Positions 27,547 to 37,445 of a stretch of DNA of 64,000 nt are shown piece after piece. The position numbers and the translations under genes are program-made. Below the pieces are notes generated by a model, which was given only the letters and a program-made list of their open reading frames with translations, was not told where the DNA came from and made no database searches. The DNA comes from a cyanobiont of Ornithocercus magnificus. Its GTDB lineage: Bacteria > Cyanobacteriota > Cyanobacteriia > PCC-6307 > Cyanobiaceae. Location: the NCBI GenBank assembly GCA_007996965.1, contig BIMP01000001.1:496001-560000 (forward strand). Direction: 5' to 3'. Numbering within the stretch: position 1 is the stretch's first letter; each line of letters begins with the position of its first letter.

Positions 27547-28161
27547 ATGACTATTACGCCTTCTACGATGCTACCATTAGGGACTATTCTACCATCTTTT
27601 GCTCTAACTCAGATCAATACATTAGGATTAAAGGATACTTCTACAGTCATTCGGGATTACGACCCATCACTACAGCCACTTCTGCTAATGGAGTTATGTG
27701 CTCACTGCCCCTTCGTCAAACATGTTGAAGTTGAGCTGACGCGTCTGTATCAAGACTATGGCAAGCGAGTACGGTTTTTAGCAGTATCTAGTAATAGTCT
27801 AGAGACCCATCCTCAGGATTCTCCTAAATATTTAGCTGAGCAGGCAAAGCGTAATGGCTGGGATTTTCCTTACCTTCTTGACAGTGATCAGCAGCTAGCA
27901 CGTGCTCTTCAAGCTGCCTGCACTCCAGATTTCTTCTTATTCAGTCCTGATGACAACAATCATCAGAGACTTCGCTATAGGGGACAGCTAGACGACAGTC
28001 GACCAGGTAACTCAAGGAGCCTGACTGGTAAGGACTTGCGCTGCGCTCTTGATGCCGTTCTCGCAGGCGCTGAAATCTGCATTGACCAGAAACCCTCAAT
28101 TGGCTGTAATATCAAGTGGCATCCTGGCCGAGAACCCAACTGGTTTAACAAGAGATCTTAG
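27547..28161 (+). CDS. Thioredoxin-fold (redoxin/AhpC-TSA type) protein
   Basis: A 204-residue cytosolic protein with a redoxin fold. The N-terminal LPLGTILPSFALT is typical of peroxiredoxin-like proteins. The active-site region LLMELCAHCPFVKHVEVEL (about 48-66) holds a C-x-x-C-P pair, as in thiol-disulfide exchangers. A cis-Pro-like CTPDFFLF segment follows at about 127-134. There is no signal peptide. Relatives are annotated simply as thioredoxin family proteins and the substrate is unknown. Its last part lies just ahead of the DegT gene (10 bases apart), so cotranscription is likely. Confidence 0.85.
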   Translation: MTITPSTMLPLGTILPSFALTQINTLGLKDTSTVIRDYDPSLQPLLLMELCAHCPFVKHVEVELTRLYQDYGKRVRFLAVSSNSLETHPQDSPKYLAEQAKRNGWDFPYLLDSDQQLARALQAACTPDFFLFSPDDNNHQRLRYRGQLDDSRPGNSRSLTGKDLRCALDAVLAGAEICIDQKPSIGCNIKWHPGREPNWFNKRS

Positions 28162-28171
28162 GGTATCAACT

Positions 28172-29398
28172 ATGCAGGTACCCCTATTCAGCCTCACGCA
28201 GCAAATCACTGGACTTGGCGATGAACTTGACGCGGCAGTGCTTCAGGTGCTTCATAGTGGTCAGTACATTGGTGGTTCTGAGACTCGTCGCTTTGAGGAA
28301 GCTTTTGCTGCACTTATCGGAATACCTCATGTTGTAAGTTGTAACAGTGGTACCGATGCACTTGTGTTGGCCTTACGTGGCCTTGGAGTTGGAACTGGAG
28401 ATGAGGTTATCACTTGCTCCTTTAACTTCTTCGCCACCGCTGAGGCAATCAGCGCAGTTGGTGCAACTCCCGTGTTTGTTGATGTTGATCCCACCACCAA
28501 ACTCATTAATCCTAACCAGATCGAGGCGGCAATCACTCCAGCTACCCGAGTTCTGTTGCCAGTGCATCTCTTCGGGCGTCCTGTAGCTATGGACCAATTG
28601 ATGGCTATTGCTCAGCGTCACAGTTTGTGGGTGATCGAAGATTGTGCCCAGGCAGCTGGTGCCAGCTGGGATAATCGACCTGTGGGCAGCTGGGGAGACG
28701 CAGGTTGTTTCAGCTTTTTTCCCACCAAAAACCTCGGTGGAGCTGGCGATGGTGGAGCTATTACTTGCCATGATGCCAGCCTGGCACAGCGCATGCGCGA
28801 GCTGGCTGTTCATGGTATGCCCCGCCGCTATCTACATACAGCTCTAGGTATTAACAGCCGCCTTGATGCACTTCAAGCTGCTGTTCTCAATGTAAAGTTG
28901 CCCCATCTGAACACTTGGCTAGATCAGCGCCGCCACATCGCCCAGCGTTACTTCAACGGACTGGCAGATATTCCAGGATTAACACTGCCAGATCCTGCTA
29001 ATGATGGCCGAACAGGCCATAGCTGGAATCAGTTTGTTCTCCGCATCGCGAATTGCTCAGCAGTCAAACCTGCCGAAAATAATATATGCACCCCCTCTAC
29101 GGACACTATGCATAGTCTTTCTGAGGGCTGCTGCCGTGATCAGCTCAAGCAAAGTCTCTTAGATCAGGGAATTCAGACGACAATTTATTACCCAATTCCG
29201 ATTCATCGGCAGCCAGCCTACAGCCATCTTCACCTCGGCCCTGGAAGTCTTCCCATCACGGAACAGCTCTGCAGTGAGGTTATCAGCCTTCCCATTTACC
29301 CAGAGTTGCCTACAGATTACCAAGACTGGGTCATGGTGGCACTACGCCAGTATCTTTCGAGATGCTGGCCAGACAGTCAAGCACGGATAGCAGCATAG
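28172..29398 (+). CDS. DegT/DnrJ/EryC1/StrS family aminotransferase
   Basis: A PLP-dependent sugar aminotransferase of 408 residues from the ATG at 28172; the frame extends upstream within the preceding gene, but the family starts at MQVPLFSL. The PLP lysine is in FFPTKNLGGAGDGGAI (about 185-200). SCNSGTDALVLALRGLGVGTGDEV (about 53-76) and EDCAQAAGA are typical. Members convert keto sugars (for example UDP-4- or 3-keto-hexoses) to amino sugars for surface glycans. A 30-residue polar insertion after ANCSAVKPAENN is unusual. No sugar oxidoreductase is adjacent, so the substrate is open. It overlaps the photolyase 3' end by 22 bases. Confidence 0.9.
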   Translation: MQVPLFSLTQQITGLGDELDAAVLQVLHSGQYIGGSETRRFEEAFAALIGIPHVVSCNSGTDALVLALRGLGVGTGDEVITCSFNFFATAEAISAVGATPVFVDVDPTTKLINPNQIEAAITPATRVLLPVHLFGRPVAMDQLMAIAQRHSLWVIEDCAQAAGASWDNRPVGSWGDAGCFSFFPTKNLGGAGDGGAITCHDASLAQRMRELAVHGMPRRYLHTALGINSRLDALQAAVLNVKLPHLNTWLDQRRHIAQRYFNGLADIPGLTLPDPANDGRTGHSWNQFVLRIANCSAVKPAENNICTPSTDTMHSLSEGCCRDQLKQSLLDQGIQTTIYYPIPIHRQPAYSHLHLGPGSLPITEQLCSEVISLPIYPELPTDYQDWVMVALRQYLSRCWPDSQARIAA

Positions 29399-30888
29399 AG
29401 TTTTTTGAAACGCATCTGCTGGCATTTATGCTCCACTAGTGGCTCTGGGTAGCCACGACGCTCTGCTGCAGTGATGACGCCACTAAGTAGATCTGGCGTG
29501 GCAACATGGGCAATCTCTGGCAGCCAGCGACGGATATATGAAGCATCAGGATCAAACTTGGCCGCCTGAATCGCTGGATTGAAGATTCGCAATGGTTTGG
29601 GGTCCATACCACTGCTAGCACTCCACTGCCATCCTCCATTGTTGGCAGCTAAGTCACCATCAACCAAAAGATTTATAAAAGCCCTTTCACCCCAGCGCCA
29701 GTCACATATCAAATCCTTAACTAAAAAAGAGGCCACAATCATGCGACAGCGGTTATGCATCCATCCGCTCTCCTGTAGCTGTCGCATCGCGGCATCAACA
29801 ATAGGTACACCAGTCAATCCATCACACCAGGCATGGAAGCGAATGATGTGATTGTCCCAGCGAAAAGCCTTCCATTGAACACGATAAGGGCCGTTAGCTA
29901 ACTCTGGGAAGTGGAAAAGAGCCTGCTGATAGAACTCGCGCCAGGCTAGTTCTTGCTCCCAAGTACAAACTGCTTTGGCCTGTTCAGGTTTATAGATGAG
30001 CTTGTATGCTTGGCGAGCAGCTGCCCAGACTTGGCGTGGGCTAATAGTGCCAAATCTAAGAGCTGCACTAAGACATGATGTACCCATATCTCCAGGAAAA
30101 TTGCGTTTGAGCTCGTACCTAAGTAGCGGACCATCTTCACAAAACATTCTTAACTGTTGGTAGGCAGCTTTCTCACCAGGGCGACAAGGACAGGAGCTGA
30201 CCCCACCAAAGCCATGTCTTTTTAGAAGGCTCTCTAGGCAAGCTTGTCCATGCAATAGTGCAGCAGTAATAGACTTACAGTGATTTAAGCCTTGCTCAAT
30301 TTCAGGTGGCAGATCAAGAAGATCGTGTGACGCCAGCGAATCTTCCACATAATCTTTAGAGATTACCTGATCTTTGCACTCCATCTGACGACGCCAGCTG
30401 CGCCAGAATGCACCATAGATACGATAAGGGCGGCCAGATTTAGTGTATAATTGTCCTGGCGGAATAAGCAGTTGGTCCCAACCAACCAAGACGCGGAAGC
30501 CACTAGACTGCAGTGCAGCAGCTGTTCGGCGATCGCGTTCTCGACTCATTGGTTCAACATCGCGATTCCAGACCACTGCTTCTGCCTGTAACAACCTTGC
30601 AAGATGAGGAAATAGCGTAGCTGGATCACCACTCATTACCAGCAGACGACTACCAGCTTTGCGCCAGTGACTTTCTAACTCCTGTAGGCTCTCAGCTAAA
30701 AACCAGCGCCGGGCTGGAGCATCCAGAAGATAGTCTTCATCTCTCCCAATAGAGTCTGGTGCAGCAGCTTGATCAAGTAGAAATACGCCAGTAACAGCAG
30801 GTGTAACTTTCATTGCAGCTGCTAGGCCAAGGTTGTCACTTAAGCGCAGATCACGGCGATGCCAAAATAGATAGCGTGGTGGTGCCAT
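29377..30888 (-). CDS. phrB: Deoxyribodipyrimidine photolyase (class I CPD type)
   Basis: A full-length photolyase of 503 residues that repairs UV-induced cyclobutane pyrimidine dimers with blue light. The N-terminal antenna domain (about 1-140) begins LFWHRRDLRLSDN; the FAD domain (about 210-490) contains WEQELAWREFYQQ, GVPIVDAAMRQLQESGWMHNRCRMIVASFL and LVDGDLAANNGGWQWSASSG. The conserved Trp positions expected for electron transfer and the MRQL-GWMHNR lesion-binding region are present. The antenna is probably 8-HDF as in cyanobacteria. The start codon overlaps the NUDIX stop by one base, so it ends a folK-NUDIX-phrB operon. Confidence 0.94.
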   Translation of the reverse strand: MAPPRYLFWHRRDLRLSDNLGLAAAMKVTPAVTGVFLLDQAAAPDSIGRDEDYLLDAPARRWFLAESLQELESHWRKAGSRLLVMSGDPATLFPHLARLLQAEAVVWNRDVEPMSRERDRRTAAALQSSGFRVLVGWDQLLIPPGQLYTKSGRPYRIYGAFWRSWRRQMECKDQVISKDYVEDSLASHDLLDLPPEIEQGLNHCKSITAALLHGQACLESLLKRHGFGGVSSCPCRPGEKAAYQQLRMFCEDGPLLRYELKRNFPGDMGTSCLSAALRFGTISPRQVWAAARQAYKLIYKPEQAKAVCTWEQELAWREFYQQALFHFPELANGPYRVQWKAFRWDNHIIRFHAWCDGLTGVPIVDAAMRQLQESGWMHNRCRMIVASFLVKDLICDWRWGERAFINLLVDGDLAANNGGWQWSASSGMDPKPLRIFNPAIQAAKFDPDASYIRRWLPEIAHVATPDLLSGVITAAERRGYPEPLVEHKCQQMRFKKLYAAIRA

Positions 30889-31451
30889 TAGAGATTAAGG
30901 AGTTGCTTGGCCCGATACCAAGCAGTCACACTTTTGCCATCGAGTAACTCACTCCCACCAGCTAATCTGGAGTCAAATTCAGAGGGTATCATGTGCAGTA
31001 TTTGCAGGTCTTCGTCCTCATCACCAGCTAGAGGTGATTCTAACTGCGTGAGTTGACGGGCTAAGAAACAGTGGATTACTTCATCAGAATAACCGGGACA
31101 AGGCAGCATAAGGCCTAAGGAGTCCCACTGTAGGGCTGTGTAGCCGGCTTCCTCAGCTAGCTCACGCTGCATTGATGTGAGTGGATCCTCACCATCCTCC
31201 AGAGTCCCTGCGGGAAACTCGAGCAGCCTTGCCGATACGGCAAAGCGATACTGGCGCAGCACCACAAGCTGGCCATCGTTGGTAATAGGTACTGCCAAGG
31301 AAGCTCCAGGGTGGCGAACCATGCCGAAACTGCCCTCGATACCTATTGGCAAGCGGATACGGTTTCGTTCAAAGCGGATTTTGCGTGCTTGCAAGACCGC
31401 TTCCAGCCTCAATAATTCAGCAGGCTCGGGAGGTGGTAGAGAAGACATCAA
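30888..31451 (-). CDS. NUDIX hydrolase (ADP-ribose pyrophosphatase-like)
   Basis: A 187-residue protein with a complete NUDIX box: a Gly at the end of FPAGTLEDGED then REL-AEEAGY (about 102-111), matching GX5EX7REUXEEXGU. The surrounding FAVSARLLEFPAGTLE and GLMLPCPGYSDEVIHCFLA segments resemble ADP-ribose pyrophosphatases, but other nucleoside diphosphate-X substrates are possible. It sits between folK and the photolyase gene with essentially no spacing, suggesting one operon; a nucleotide-housekeeping role next to pterin synthesis and DNA repair is an inference. Confidence 0.9.
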   Translation of the reverse strand: MMSSLPPPEPAELLRLEAVLQARKIRFERNRIRLPIGIEGSFGMVRHPGASLAVPITNDGQLVVLRQYRFAVSARLLEFPAGTLEDGEDPLTSMQRELAEEAGYTALQWDSLGLMLPCPGYSDEVIHCFLARQLTQLESPLAGDEDEDLQILHMIPSEFDSRLAGGSELLDGKSVTAWYRAKQLLNL

Positions 31452-31453
31452 AA

Positions 31454-32065
31454 TTAGTAGCTAACTGGTTCACAGCATGCACTCTCCATAGCACCCTCTG
31501 GCCATAACAGACTGGCGCTAAGTTGTTTGGGAACTTGTCCAGGTCTTGCCAAGGCTGCTGCTAGTGGAGCAAGAACGAATGCCCGTAAGTGTAGACAAGG
31601 GTGAGGCAAAACTAGCCTGGGATGTTGTAGCTGTAGTGCACCCCAAAAGAGTATGTCCAAGTCTAGGCTACGCGGTCCCCAGCGAACAGCGTTACTACCA
31701 TAAGTTCGCCCGTGGCGGCGCTCTAGAGTTTGAAGCCCATCGAGCAAAGCGAGAGCCGTAGCTTCACTAGGTATTTGCCTCTGTAGACCAGGACCCTGAA
31801 CAACTAGGGCTGCATTGACGAAGGTCGGTTGGTCTGGTGGACCACCTACAGGACTAGTGTGGTAAAGAGGGGACCAAGAAATGTTCAAACCTCTGCCTTC
31901 TTGTAACCAGTCAACCAGCAACTTTTCAAGTTGTGGTCTTACGCACTCTAGTGTTGTCCGCGGCATGCCAGCAGGTCCAGGTAGGTTTGCACCCAGACTT
32001 ATGGCTAAGGTGGGACGGTAAACGTGGCTAGCGCACCCACAAGATTGAGACTTAGAGGCATCCAT
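31454..32065 (-). CDS. folK: 2-amino-4-hydroxy-6-hydroxymethyldihydropteridine pyrophosphokinase
   Basis: Transfers pyrophosphate from ATP to the hydroxymethyl group of 6-hydroxymethyl-7,8-dihydropterin in folate synthesis. At 203 residues it is a little longer than E. coli HPPK because of an N-terminal extension (about 1-18) and extra loops. The [10 protein letters not shown] motif (about 23-32), the [21 protein letters not shown] stretch (about 68-88) and the [15 protein letters not shown] Mg/ATP site (about 138-152) are clear. It is the first gene of the folK-NUDIX-phrB unit. Its ATG is separated by a single base from the chlD GTG on the other strand. Confidence 0.94.
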   Translation of the reverse strand: MDASKSQSCGCASHVYRPTLAISLGANLPGPAGMPRTTLECVRPQLEKLLVDWLQEGRGLNISWSPLYHTSPVGGPPDQPTFVNAALVVQGPGLQRQIPSEATALALLDGLQTLERRHGRTYGSNAVRWGPRSLDLDILFWGALQLQHPRLVLPHPCLHLRAFVLAPLAAALARPGQVPKQLSASLLWPEGAMESACCEPVSY

Positions 32066-32066
32066 A

Positions 32067-34166
32067 GTGACGAGCAGCGCAATTGACAGTGACTTAGTGG
32101 TAGATCAGGCAGCTCATGCTTTTCCTCTCGCAGCCATTACTGGACACGGCCCACTAAAACTAGCCTTGCTGCTTGCTGCGGTTGATCCCAGTTTAGGAGG
32201 TGTGATCATTGCAGGTAGTCGGGGCATGGGCAAATCTGTCTTGGCCCGCGCTCTACATGCACTGTTACCACCAATCGATATTCTAGTTACTAGTCTAGAG
32301 AGTGTTAGTTACAATCTCGACCCGCAATGTCCAGGAGAGCTAAGTTCCTTCTGTAATCAGCATCAGCTTCTAGCTTTAAAAGACAAACCGACTAAACGCA
32401 TTGTACCTGCCCCGTTTATCCAGGTGCCGCTAGGTGTGACTGAGGACAGACTGGTCGGTGCTGTAGATATAGCTGCATCACTAGCTAGCGGTGTTCCTAC
32501 CTTTCAACCGGGACTACTGGCAGAAGCGCATCGAGGTGTGCTCTATGTAGACGAACTCAACTTGCTCGACGATAATATTGTCAACCTACTGATGGCAGCA
32601 GTCGGAGCTGGTGAGAACCGAGTTGAACGTGAAGGCCTAAGTATTAGTCATCCATGCCGCCCACTACTAGTTGCCACTTACAACCCAGAAGAGGGAATAG
32701 TACGCGACCACCTTCTCGACAGATTTGCCATCGTGCTCTCTGCTAACCAGCCAATGAGCACTGAACAGCGAGTAGAGATAACGAATTCAGTACTGGCTCA
32801 TAGTACATGCAACCGAAGTTTTTGTGAGCGCTGGGCTTCAGAGACTGAGGCCCTCGCTACACAGCTCATACTAGCTCGACAATGGCTTCCCGATGTACAG
32901 ATTAGTCGTGAGCAGATTAACTACTTAGTATGTGAGGCAATACGCGGTGGTGTCGAGGGACACCGGTCCGATCTCTATGCTGTACGAGTAGCTCGCTCAC
33001 ATGCTGCTCTTAGAGGAAGCGGTTATGTAGAGGCTGAGGACCTCACTGTGGCAGTTCGACTTGTGATTGTGCCACGGGCATCGCAGTCACTGCCAGACAA
33101 TCAACTTGAGCCACCGCCACCCAAGCAAACACCTGATCCCCAGTCACAACAGGGAGAAAAAAAAGAAAATTCTAAAAGAGATCAATCATTACAAGAAGAC
33201 CAGAATGACAGAGATAACTTGGGAGAGAGTGAAGAGGAAGATGCTTCTAAAGATCAGGCACCAGCTACACTTCCAGAAGAATTTATGTTGGAGCCAGAAG
33301 ACTCTAGTGTTGATCCTAGTCTACTCCTATTCAATTCTGCTAAAGCCAAAAGCGGCAACAGTGGTAAACGTCTAGTAATAAATAGTGAGAGTCGTGGCCG
33401 CTACGTAAAGCCGATCTTACCAAGAGGTCCAGCACATCGGATTGCTGTTGATGCAACTCTACGCGCAGCAGCACCCTACCAAAAATTACGTAGGCGTGAA
33501 CAGCCAGAGCGGTCCGTAATAATAAAAGAGAGTGACTTGCGTGCCAAGCTATTGCAGCGGCAGGCTGGCTCTCTAATCGTGTTCCTAGTTGATGCTAGCG
33601 GTTCTATGGCACTCAACCGTATGCAGAGTGCGAAGGGCGCAGTAATCCGGTTACTAACGGAGGCCTACCAAAACCGTGATGAAGTGGCATTGATCGCATT
33701 CCGAGGTGATAGAGCAGAGGTGTTGCTACCTCCCACCCGTTCAATCACTGCTGCTCGTCGACGTCTGGAATCGATGCCTTGTGGTGGTGGCTCTCCTTTA
33801 GCTCATGGTCTTACATTGGCAGCACGGGTAGGGACTAATGCATTAACTACTGGAGACCTTGGACAGGTAGTAATAGTAGCAATCACTGATGGTCGTGGCA
33901 ATGTACCATTAGGGGTCTCACTTGGCCAACCGCAGATTGATGATGAGGTAGCAATCGATCTTAAGAAGGAGACCCTCAACATTGCCAGTCGTTACCATAC
34001 ACTAGGATTGAAGTTGCTTGTAATAGATACTGAGAGAAAATTCATTGGCAGTGGTATGGGGAAAGATCTTGCTGAAGCAGCTGGTGGCCGCTATGTACAA
34101 CTGCCAAAAGCGAGCGAGCGGACTATTGCTGATGTTGCCCTTAGTGCTATCAGCACAGTATACTAA
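32067..34166 (+). CDS. chlD: Magnesium chelatase subunit D
   Basis: One of three subunits (ChlI, ChlD, ChlH) that insert Mg2+ into protoporphyrin IX, the first committed step to chlorophyll. It has 699 residues in three parts: an AAA+ module at the N-terminus ([15 protein letters not shown], about 50-64; [15 protein letters not shown], about 171-185), a proline-rich then highly acidic linker (about 350-430), and a C-terminal von Willebrand A domain with the MIDAS motif DASGSMA (about 509-515). ChlD is the platform for the ChlI ring. It begins at GTG, one base from the folK start on the other strand. Confidence 0.97.
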   Translation: MTSSAIDSDLVVDQAAHAFPLAAITGHGPLKLALLLAAVDPSLGGVIIAGSRGMGKSVLARALHALLPPIDILVTSLESVSYNLDPQCPGELSSFCNQHQLLALKDKPTKRIVPAPFIQVPLGVTEDRLVGAVDIAASLASGVPTFQPGLLAEAHRGVLYVDELNLLDDNIVNLLMAAVGAGENRVEREGLSISHPCRPLLVATYNPEEGIVRDHLLDRFAIVLSANQPMSTEQRVEITNSVLAHSTCNRSFCERWASETEALATQLILARQWLPDVQISREQINYLVCEAIRGGVEGHRSDLYAVRVARSHAALRGSGYVEAEDLTVAVRLVIVPRASQSLPDNQLEPPPPKQTPDPQSQQGEKKENSKRDQSLQEDQNDRDNLGESEEEDASKDQAPATLPEEFMLEPEDSSVDPSLLLFNSAKAKSGNSGKRLVINSESRGRYVKPILPRGPAHRIAVDATLRAAAPYQKLRRREQPERSVIIKESDLRAKLLQRQAGSLIVFLVDASGSMALNRMQSAKGAVIRLLTEAYQNRDEVALIAFRGDRAEVLLPPTRSITAARRRLESMPCGGGSPLAHGLTLAARVGTNALTTGDLGQVVIVAITDGRGNVPLGVSLGQPQIDDEVAIDLKKETLNIASRYHTLGLKLLVIDTERKFIGSGMGKDLAEAAGGRYVQLPKASERTIADVALSAISTVY

Positions 34167-34170
34167 TTGA

Positions 34171-35103
34171 TTAACGTGTGGTATCGTCGGCCTCAACAGA
34201 ATAAAGTCCTTCAAAGAAGGTACCTAATCCAACAGTCAAGTCTTGTATAGCTTTTATAACGCGTGGGTCTGCGGTAAGACTGCTGATGTCATCACTAACG
34301 GCAGCAACGCGCGCGGTCAGAAGACGCGTGTTGCTAACTGCTTGACTGAGCTCTTCTATGACTTGTAAATCATTGAAAGCTGCCACAACGCTATTAACAT
34401 GACTTGCAGCTCTAGCAGCATCAGCAGTAGCTTGATCGAGATTAGTGATGATTGGCCTTGCCCGAGCTGCCTCAATACGCAGAAACTGGATTAGGTCATC
34501 TACTTTAGCAATTGTTGTATCTGCATTTTCAAGAAAGCGCGATATATCTCTCGCCGCACGATTAATTTGCTTAGTAGTTGTTGTCAAGTCACTAATTGAT
34601 TTTTCATTTTCTACTTCCCTCAACAGACGCTCTAATGACTCTGTGACAGAAGCAATGCTGGCGGCTGTTCTGCCAGTAATCTTATCACCATTGCATAGAA
34701 TTCCCTGTCCAGCACAACTGCGAGTATGAGGCATAGACAGGCTCTTTGCCGGTAATTTGCCCTGGCTAACAAGTCTGACTGTGGCATTGCCACCAAGTAA
34801 AGACTCTGGAGATAAAACAGCGATAACTGGAAGTGGTAGTTGGAGATCTGCTTGATTAATCTCAAGTGAGGCTAGGACACTTTTAGAAGTAACCTGAATG
34901 CTGCGAACAGACCCGACAAGAATGCCTCGATAGGTAACCGGGGACCTCTTGACTAGACCTTCTGCATTGGAGAAATCGGCTATCACTCCCCAAGTCTTAC
35001 CACCAAGACGTACACCGTAAAGCCAAAGCAGGGTGAAGATGAAGCCTATAGCAGCCCCAATAATAGAGAATCCGACGATGGCCTCTCGGACACTGCGCCG
35101 CAT
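34171..35103 (-). CDS. MCE/MlaD family lipid transport protein
   Basis: A 310-residue periplasmic protein anchored by one N-terminal membrane helix (about 9-31, VGFSIIGAAIGFIFTLLWLYG), then an MCE domain (about 37-115, including GLVKRSPVTYRGILVGSVRSI), then a long helical tail with coiled-coil character. It is the substrate-binding component of an Mla/TGD-type importer that moves phospholipids between outer and inner or thylakoid membranes. The frame extends to 35139, but MRRSVREAI at 35103 is the likely start. It follows the ATPase gene by 5 bases. No permease (MlaE/TGD1-like) gene is adjacent. Confidence 0.92.
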   Translation of the reverse strand: MRRSVREAIVGFSIIGAAIGFIFTLLWLYGVRLGGKTWGVIADFSNAEGLVKRSPVTYRGILVGSVRSIQVTSKSVLASLEINQADLQLPLPVIAVLSPESLLGGNATVRLVSQGKLPAKSLSMPHTRSCAGQGILCNGDKITGRTAASIASVTESLERLLREVENEKSISDLTTTTKQINRAARDISRFLENADTTIAKVDDLIQFLRIEAARARPIITNLDQATADAARAASHVNSVVAAFNDLQVIEELSQAVSNTRLLTARVAAVSDDISSLTADPRVIKAIQDLTVGLGTFFEGLYSVEADDTTR

Positions 35104-35108
35104 AGACT

Positions 35109-35924
35109 TCAGGTCTCCCCAGGTTGTATAGGTCCGCACAAACTACCTGTGCGAAACTGTTTAATGTAGGGGTTTTCTGTGCGCTTAAAGTCTTTTACTG
35201 GCCCTTGCCATCTGAACTGACCACCGTATAGCATTAATACTCTGTCAGCTGTGCGCTCAATTGTGCTACGCACGTGGCTAACCACTACAGAGCAACCCCG
35301 TGCTACCTGAGTAGTTTTCATAATCAGATTCTCTATACGAGTACATGCAACTGGGTCTAGACCCGCTGTCGGCTCGTCATAGAGAATTAGCGGCATACCT
35401 CTATCCTCGTTCTCAGGATGGTTAACTAGAGCCCGGGCAAAACTGACACGTTTCTGCATACCACCACTAAGCTGGCTTGGATATTTCTGTGCAACGTTGT
35501 GCAACCCTACTGCCTCCAGACAATCAAGAACATGTGTACGAATCTCTGCTCCTGACAGTTTTCTGCTGCGCTGCAGCAGAAAACCGACATTTTCCTCAAC
35601 AGTTAATGAGGCCAATAGGGCAGGATTCTGAAAGACAAAGCGGACGTCAGCGGGTTGATACTGATCGAGACGTAGATATGATTGGAGTTTGCCGAAGAGC
35701 CAAAGCTCACCAGACGTCGGCAGCTGTAATCCTGCCAATAGACGCAGCATGGTGGACTTCCCAGCTCCTGAGGGACCGATAATAGCTAGGCGTTCACCAG
35801 CTTGCATTGAGAGATTAACTGCGTCTAATACTGGGCGGCAACCCCACTGCATAGTGAGGTTGCGCATCTCGACTACAAGAGGGACAGAAGACACAAAACA
35901 ATGATCACAAACATGGGTTACCAA
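35109..35924 (-). CDS. ABC transporter ATP-binding protein (MlaF/TGD3 type)
   Basis: The ATPase of the lipid transporter whose MCE protein is encoded next; 271 residues. Walker A is GPSGAGKST (about 54-62), the Q-loop is in RFVFQNPALLAS, the signature is LSGGMQKRVSFARAL (about 147-161), Walker B is LILYDEPTAGLDPV (about 174-187) and the switch histidine is in VVSHVRST. The first 19 residues are poorly conserved, and an ATG at about 35867 (MRNLTMQW) is an alternative start. Cofactors and the permease must come from elsewhere in the genome. Confidence 0.93.
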   Translation of the reverse strand: MVTHVCDHCFVSSVPLVVEMRNLTMQWGCRPVLDAVNLSMQAGERLAIIGPSGAGKSTMLRLLAGLQLPTSGELWLFGKLQSYLRLDQYQPADVRFVFQNPALLASLTVEENVGFLLQRSRKLSGAEIRTHVLDCLEAVGLHNVAQKYPSQLSGGMQKRVSFARALVNHPENEDRGMPLILYDEPTAGLDPVACTRIENLIMKTTQVARGCSVVVSHVRSTIERTADRVLMLYGGQFRWQGPVKDFKRTENPYIKQFRTGSLCGPIQPGET

Positions 35925-36034
35925 TCTTGCCTAGGTATCCGGATCAGGAGCCTTTCTTACGATCTATCAAACTCTGCTGCAGCTGCGCGAAGATCACCAA
36001 CTGAACTTGCTGATTTTCCTACTCCCCAACGACG

Positions 36035-37429
36035 ATGGCAGTGCCGTCACGCCGTTGCCCAGCTCCTGGAATGACACCACGCTTGGTAAGCCGTTCCAGG
36101 CGTGCTATGCGCTGGCTTCAACCTGGTCTGGTCGTGAAGCGCTGGGTTCTTACCTCAGGTCTTGGACTTCTACTTGCTCTTCTTGGGACCGCGGTCTGGG
36201 CAGATCTAAAACCAATTTACTGGACAATTGAGACCCTTGCTTGGTTGCTTGGAATAGCCACAAATGTTCTTCCCCGCCATATAACAGGACCACTGTTGCT
36301 ACTAGCAGGCTCTGCTCTTGTTTTGTGGGGGCAGAGTCGAAGCTTTGCGTCAATTCAGCAAGCCCTAGCCCCAGATAAGGATAAGTTGTTAGTCGATGCA
36401 CTTCGTGCTAAGAGCAAGCTCAGTCGTGGTCCTAACATTGTCGCTATCGGCGGAGGCACTGGGCTTTCCACACTGCTCAGTGGGCTGAAGCGCCATAGTA
36501 GCAATATCACTGCGATTGTCACTGTGGCTGACGATGGTGGTAGCAGCGGTATCCTGCGCCGTGAATTGGGAGTGCAACCGCCAGGTGATATTCGTAACTG
36601 TCTAGCAGCACTATCTACGGAAGAGCCTTTGCTAACTCGGTTATTCCAGTACCGTTTCTCAGCAGGCAGGGGTCTGGAAGGTCACAGCTTCGGCAATCTG
36701 TTCCTTTCTGCGCTTACAGCAATTACGGGGAGCCTTGAAACAGCAATCACTGCTTCTAGCCGTTTGCTAGCAGTTCAGGGCCAGGTAGTGCCAGCAACCG
36801 GTGCCGACGTACGCCTCTGGGCAGAGCTTAAAGACGGCCGACGTATTGAAGGAGAGTCAGAGATAGGAAAAGCTTCCAGCCCAATTGTGCGCCTTGGCTG
36901 CGTACCAGATCAACCACCAGCACTACCGAGGGCTTTAGAGGCAATAACGCATGCAGACCTAATCATCCTTGGTCCTGGCAGTCTTTACACTTCACTATTA
37001 CCCAATCTTTTAGTACCAGAATTGGTAACTGCGATCCAGCATAGTCATGCCCCGCGTCTTTACATTTGCAATCTGATGACTCAACCAGGAGAGACCGATG
37101 GTCTGAATGTAGGAGATCATCTCCAGGCAATTGAGGCACAGCTAGCAGGTCTAGGAATTAGACAGCGGCTGTTCAGTACTGTATTAGCGCAAGAAAGATT
37201 ACCATCATCACCCTTAATAGAAAGCTACCGAGCCCGTGGTGCAGAACCGGTAGCTTGCGCTGATCATGAGCTTGAAGCCAAGGGCTACGATGTCATACAA
37301 GCCCGTCTTCAAGGAATAAGTCCGACTGCAACACTGCGTCATGATCCTCGCAGCCTCGGTTTAGCTGTAATGCGTTTTTACCATAGCCGTAGGCATAGAT
37401 GGAATTTATCTGCACGCTGTTTACGTTGA
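36035..37429 (+). CDS. yvcK: YvcK/CofD-like UDP-GlcNAc-binding protein
   Basis: A 464-residue protein of the gluconeogenesis-factor (YvcK) family, related in fold to CofD. Bacillus YvcK binds UDP-sugars and affects cell shape and growth on gluconeogenic carbon. The N-terminus (about 35-100) carries two hydrophobic segments not found in Bacillus YvcK, so this form is membrane-attached. The core has GGGTGLSTLLSGLK (about 140-153), TVADDGGSSGILR (about 172-184), GDIRNCLAAL and the GPGSLYTSLLPNL loop. The start in an in-frame ATG at 36035 is uncertain. It converges with ndhJ, 16 bases apart. Confidence 0.88.
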   Translation: MAVPSRRCPAPGMTPRLVSRSRRAMRWLQPGLVVKRWVLTSGLGLLLALLGTAVWADLKPIYWTIETLAWLLGIATNVLPRHITGPLLLLAGSALVLWGQSRSFASIQQALAPDKDKLLVDALRAKSKLSRGPNIVAIGGGTGLSTLLSGLKRHSSNITAIVTVADDGGSSGILRRELGVQPPGDIRNCLAALSTEEPLLTRLFQYRFSAGRGLEGHSFGNLFLSALTAITGSLETAITASSRLLAVQGQVVPATGADVRLWAELKDGRRIEGESEIGKASSPIVRLGCVPDQPPALPRALEAITHADLIILGPGSLYTSLLPNLLVPELVTAIQHSHAPRLYICNLMTQPGETDGLNVGDHLQAIEAQLAGLGIRQRLFSTVLAQERLPSSPLIESYRARGAEPVACADHELEAKGYDVIQARLQGISPTATLRHDPRSLGLAVMRFYHSRRHRWNLSARCLR

Positions 37430-37445
37430 GCGAGCTATTCCCAGT

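Noticed and set aside
28373-28813. A 146-codon minus-strand frame inside the DegT aminotransferase gene
   Set aside because: The DegT protein is clearly identified by its PLP motif; this frame is a composition shadow.
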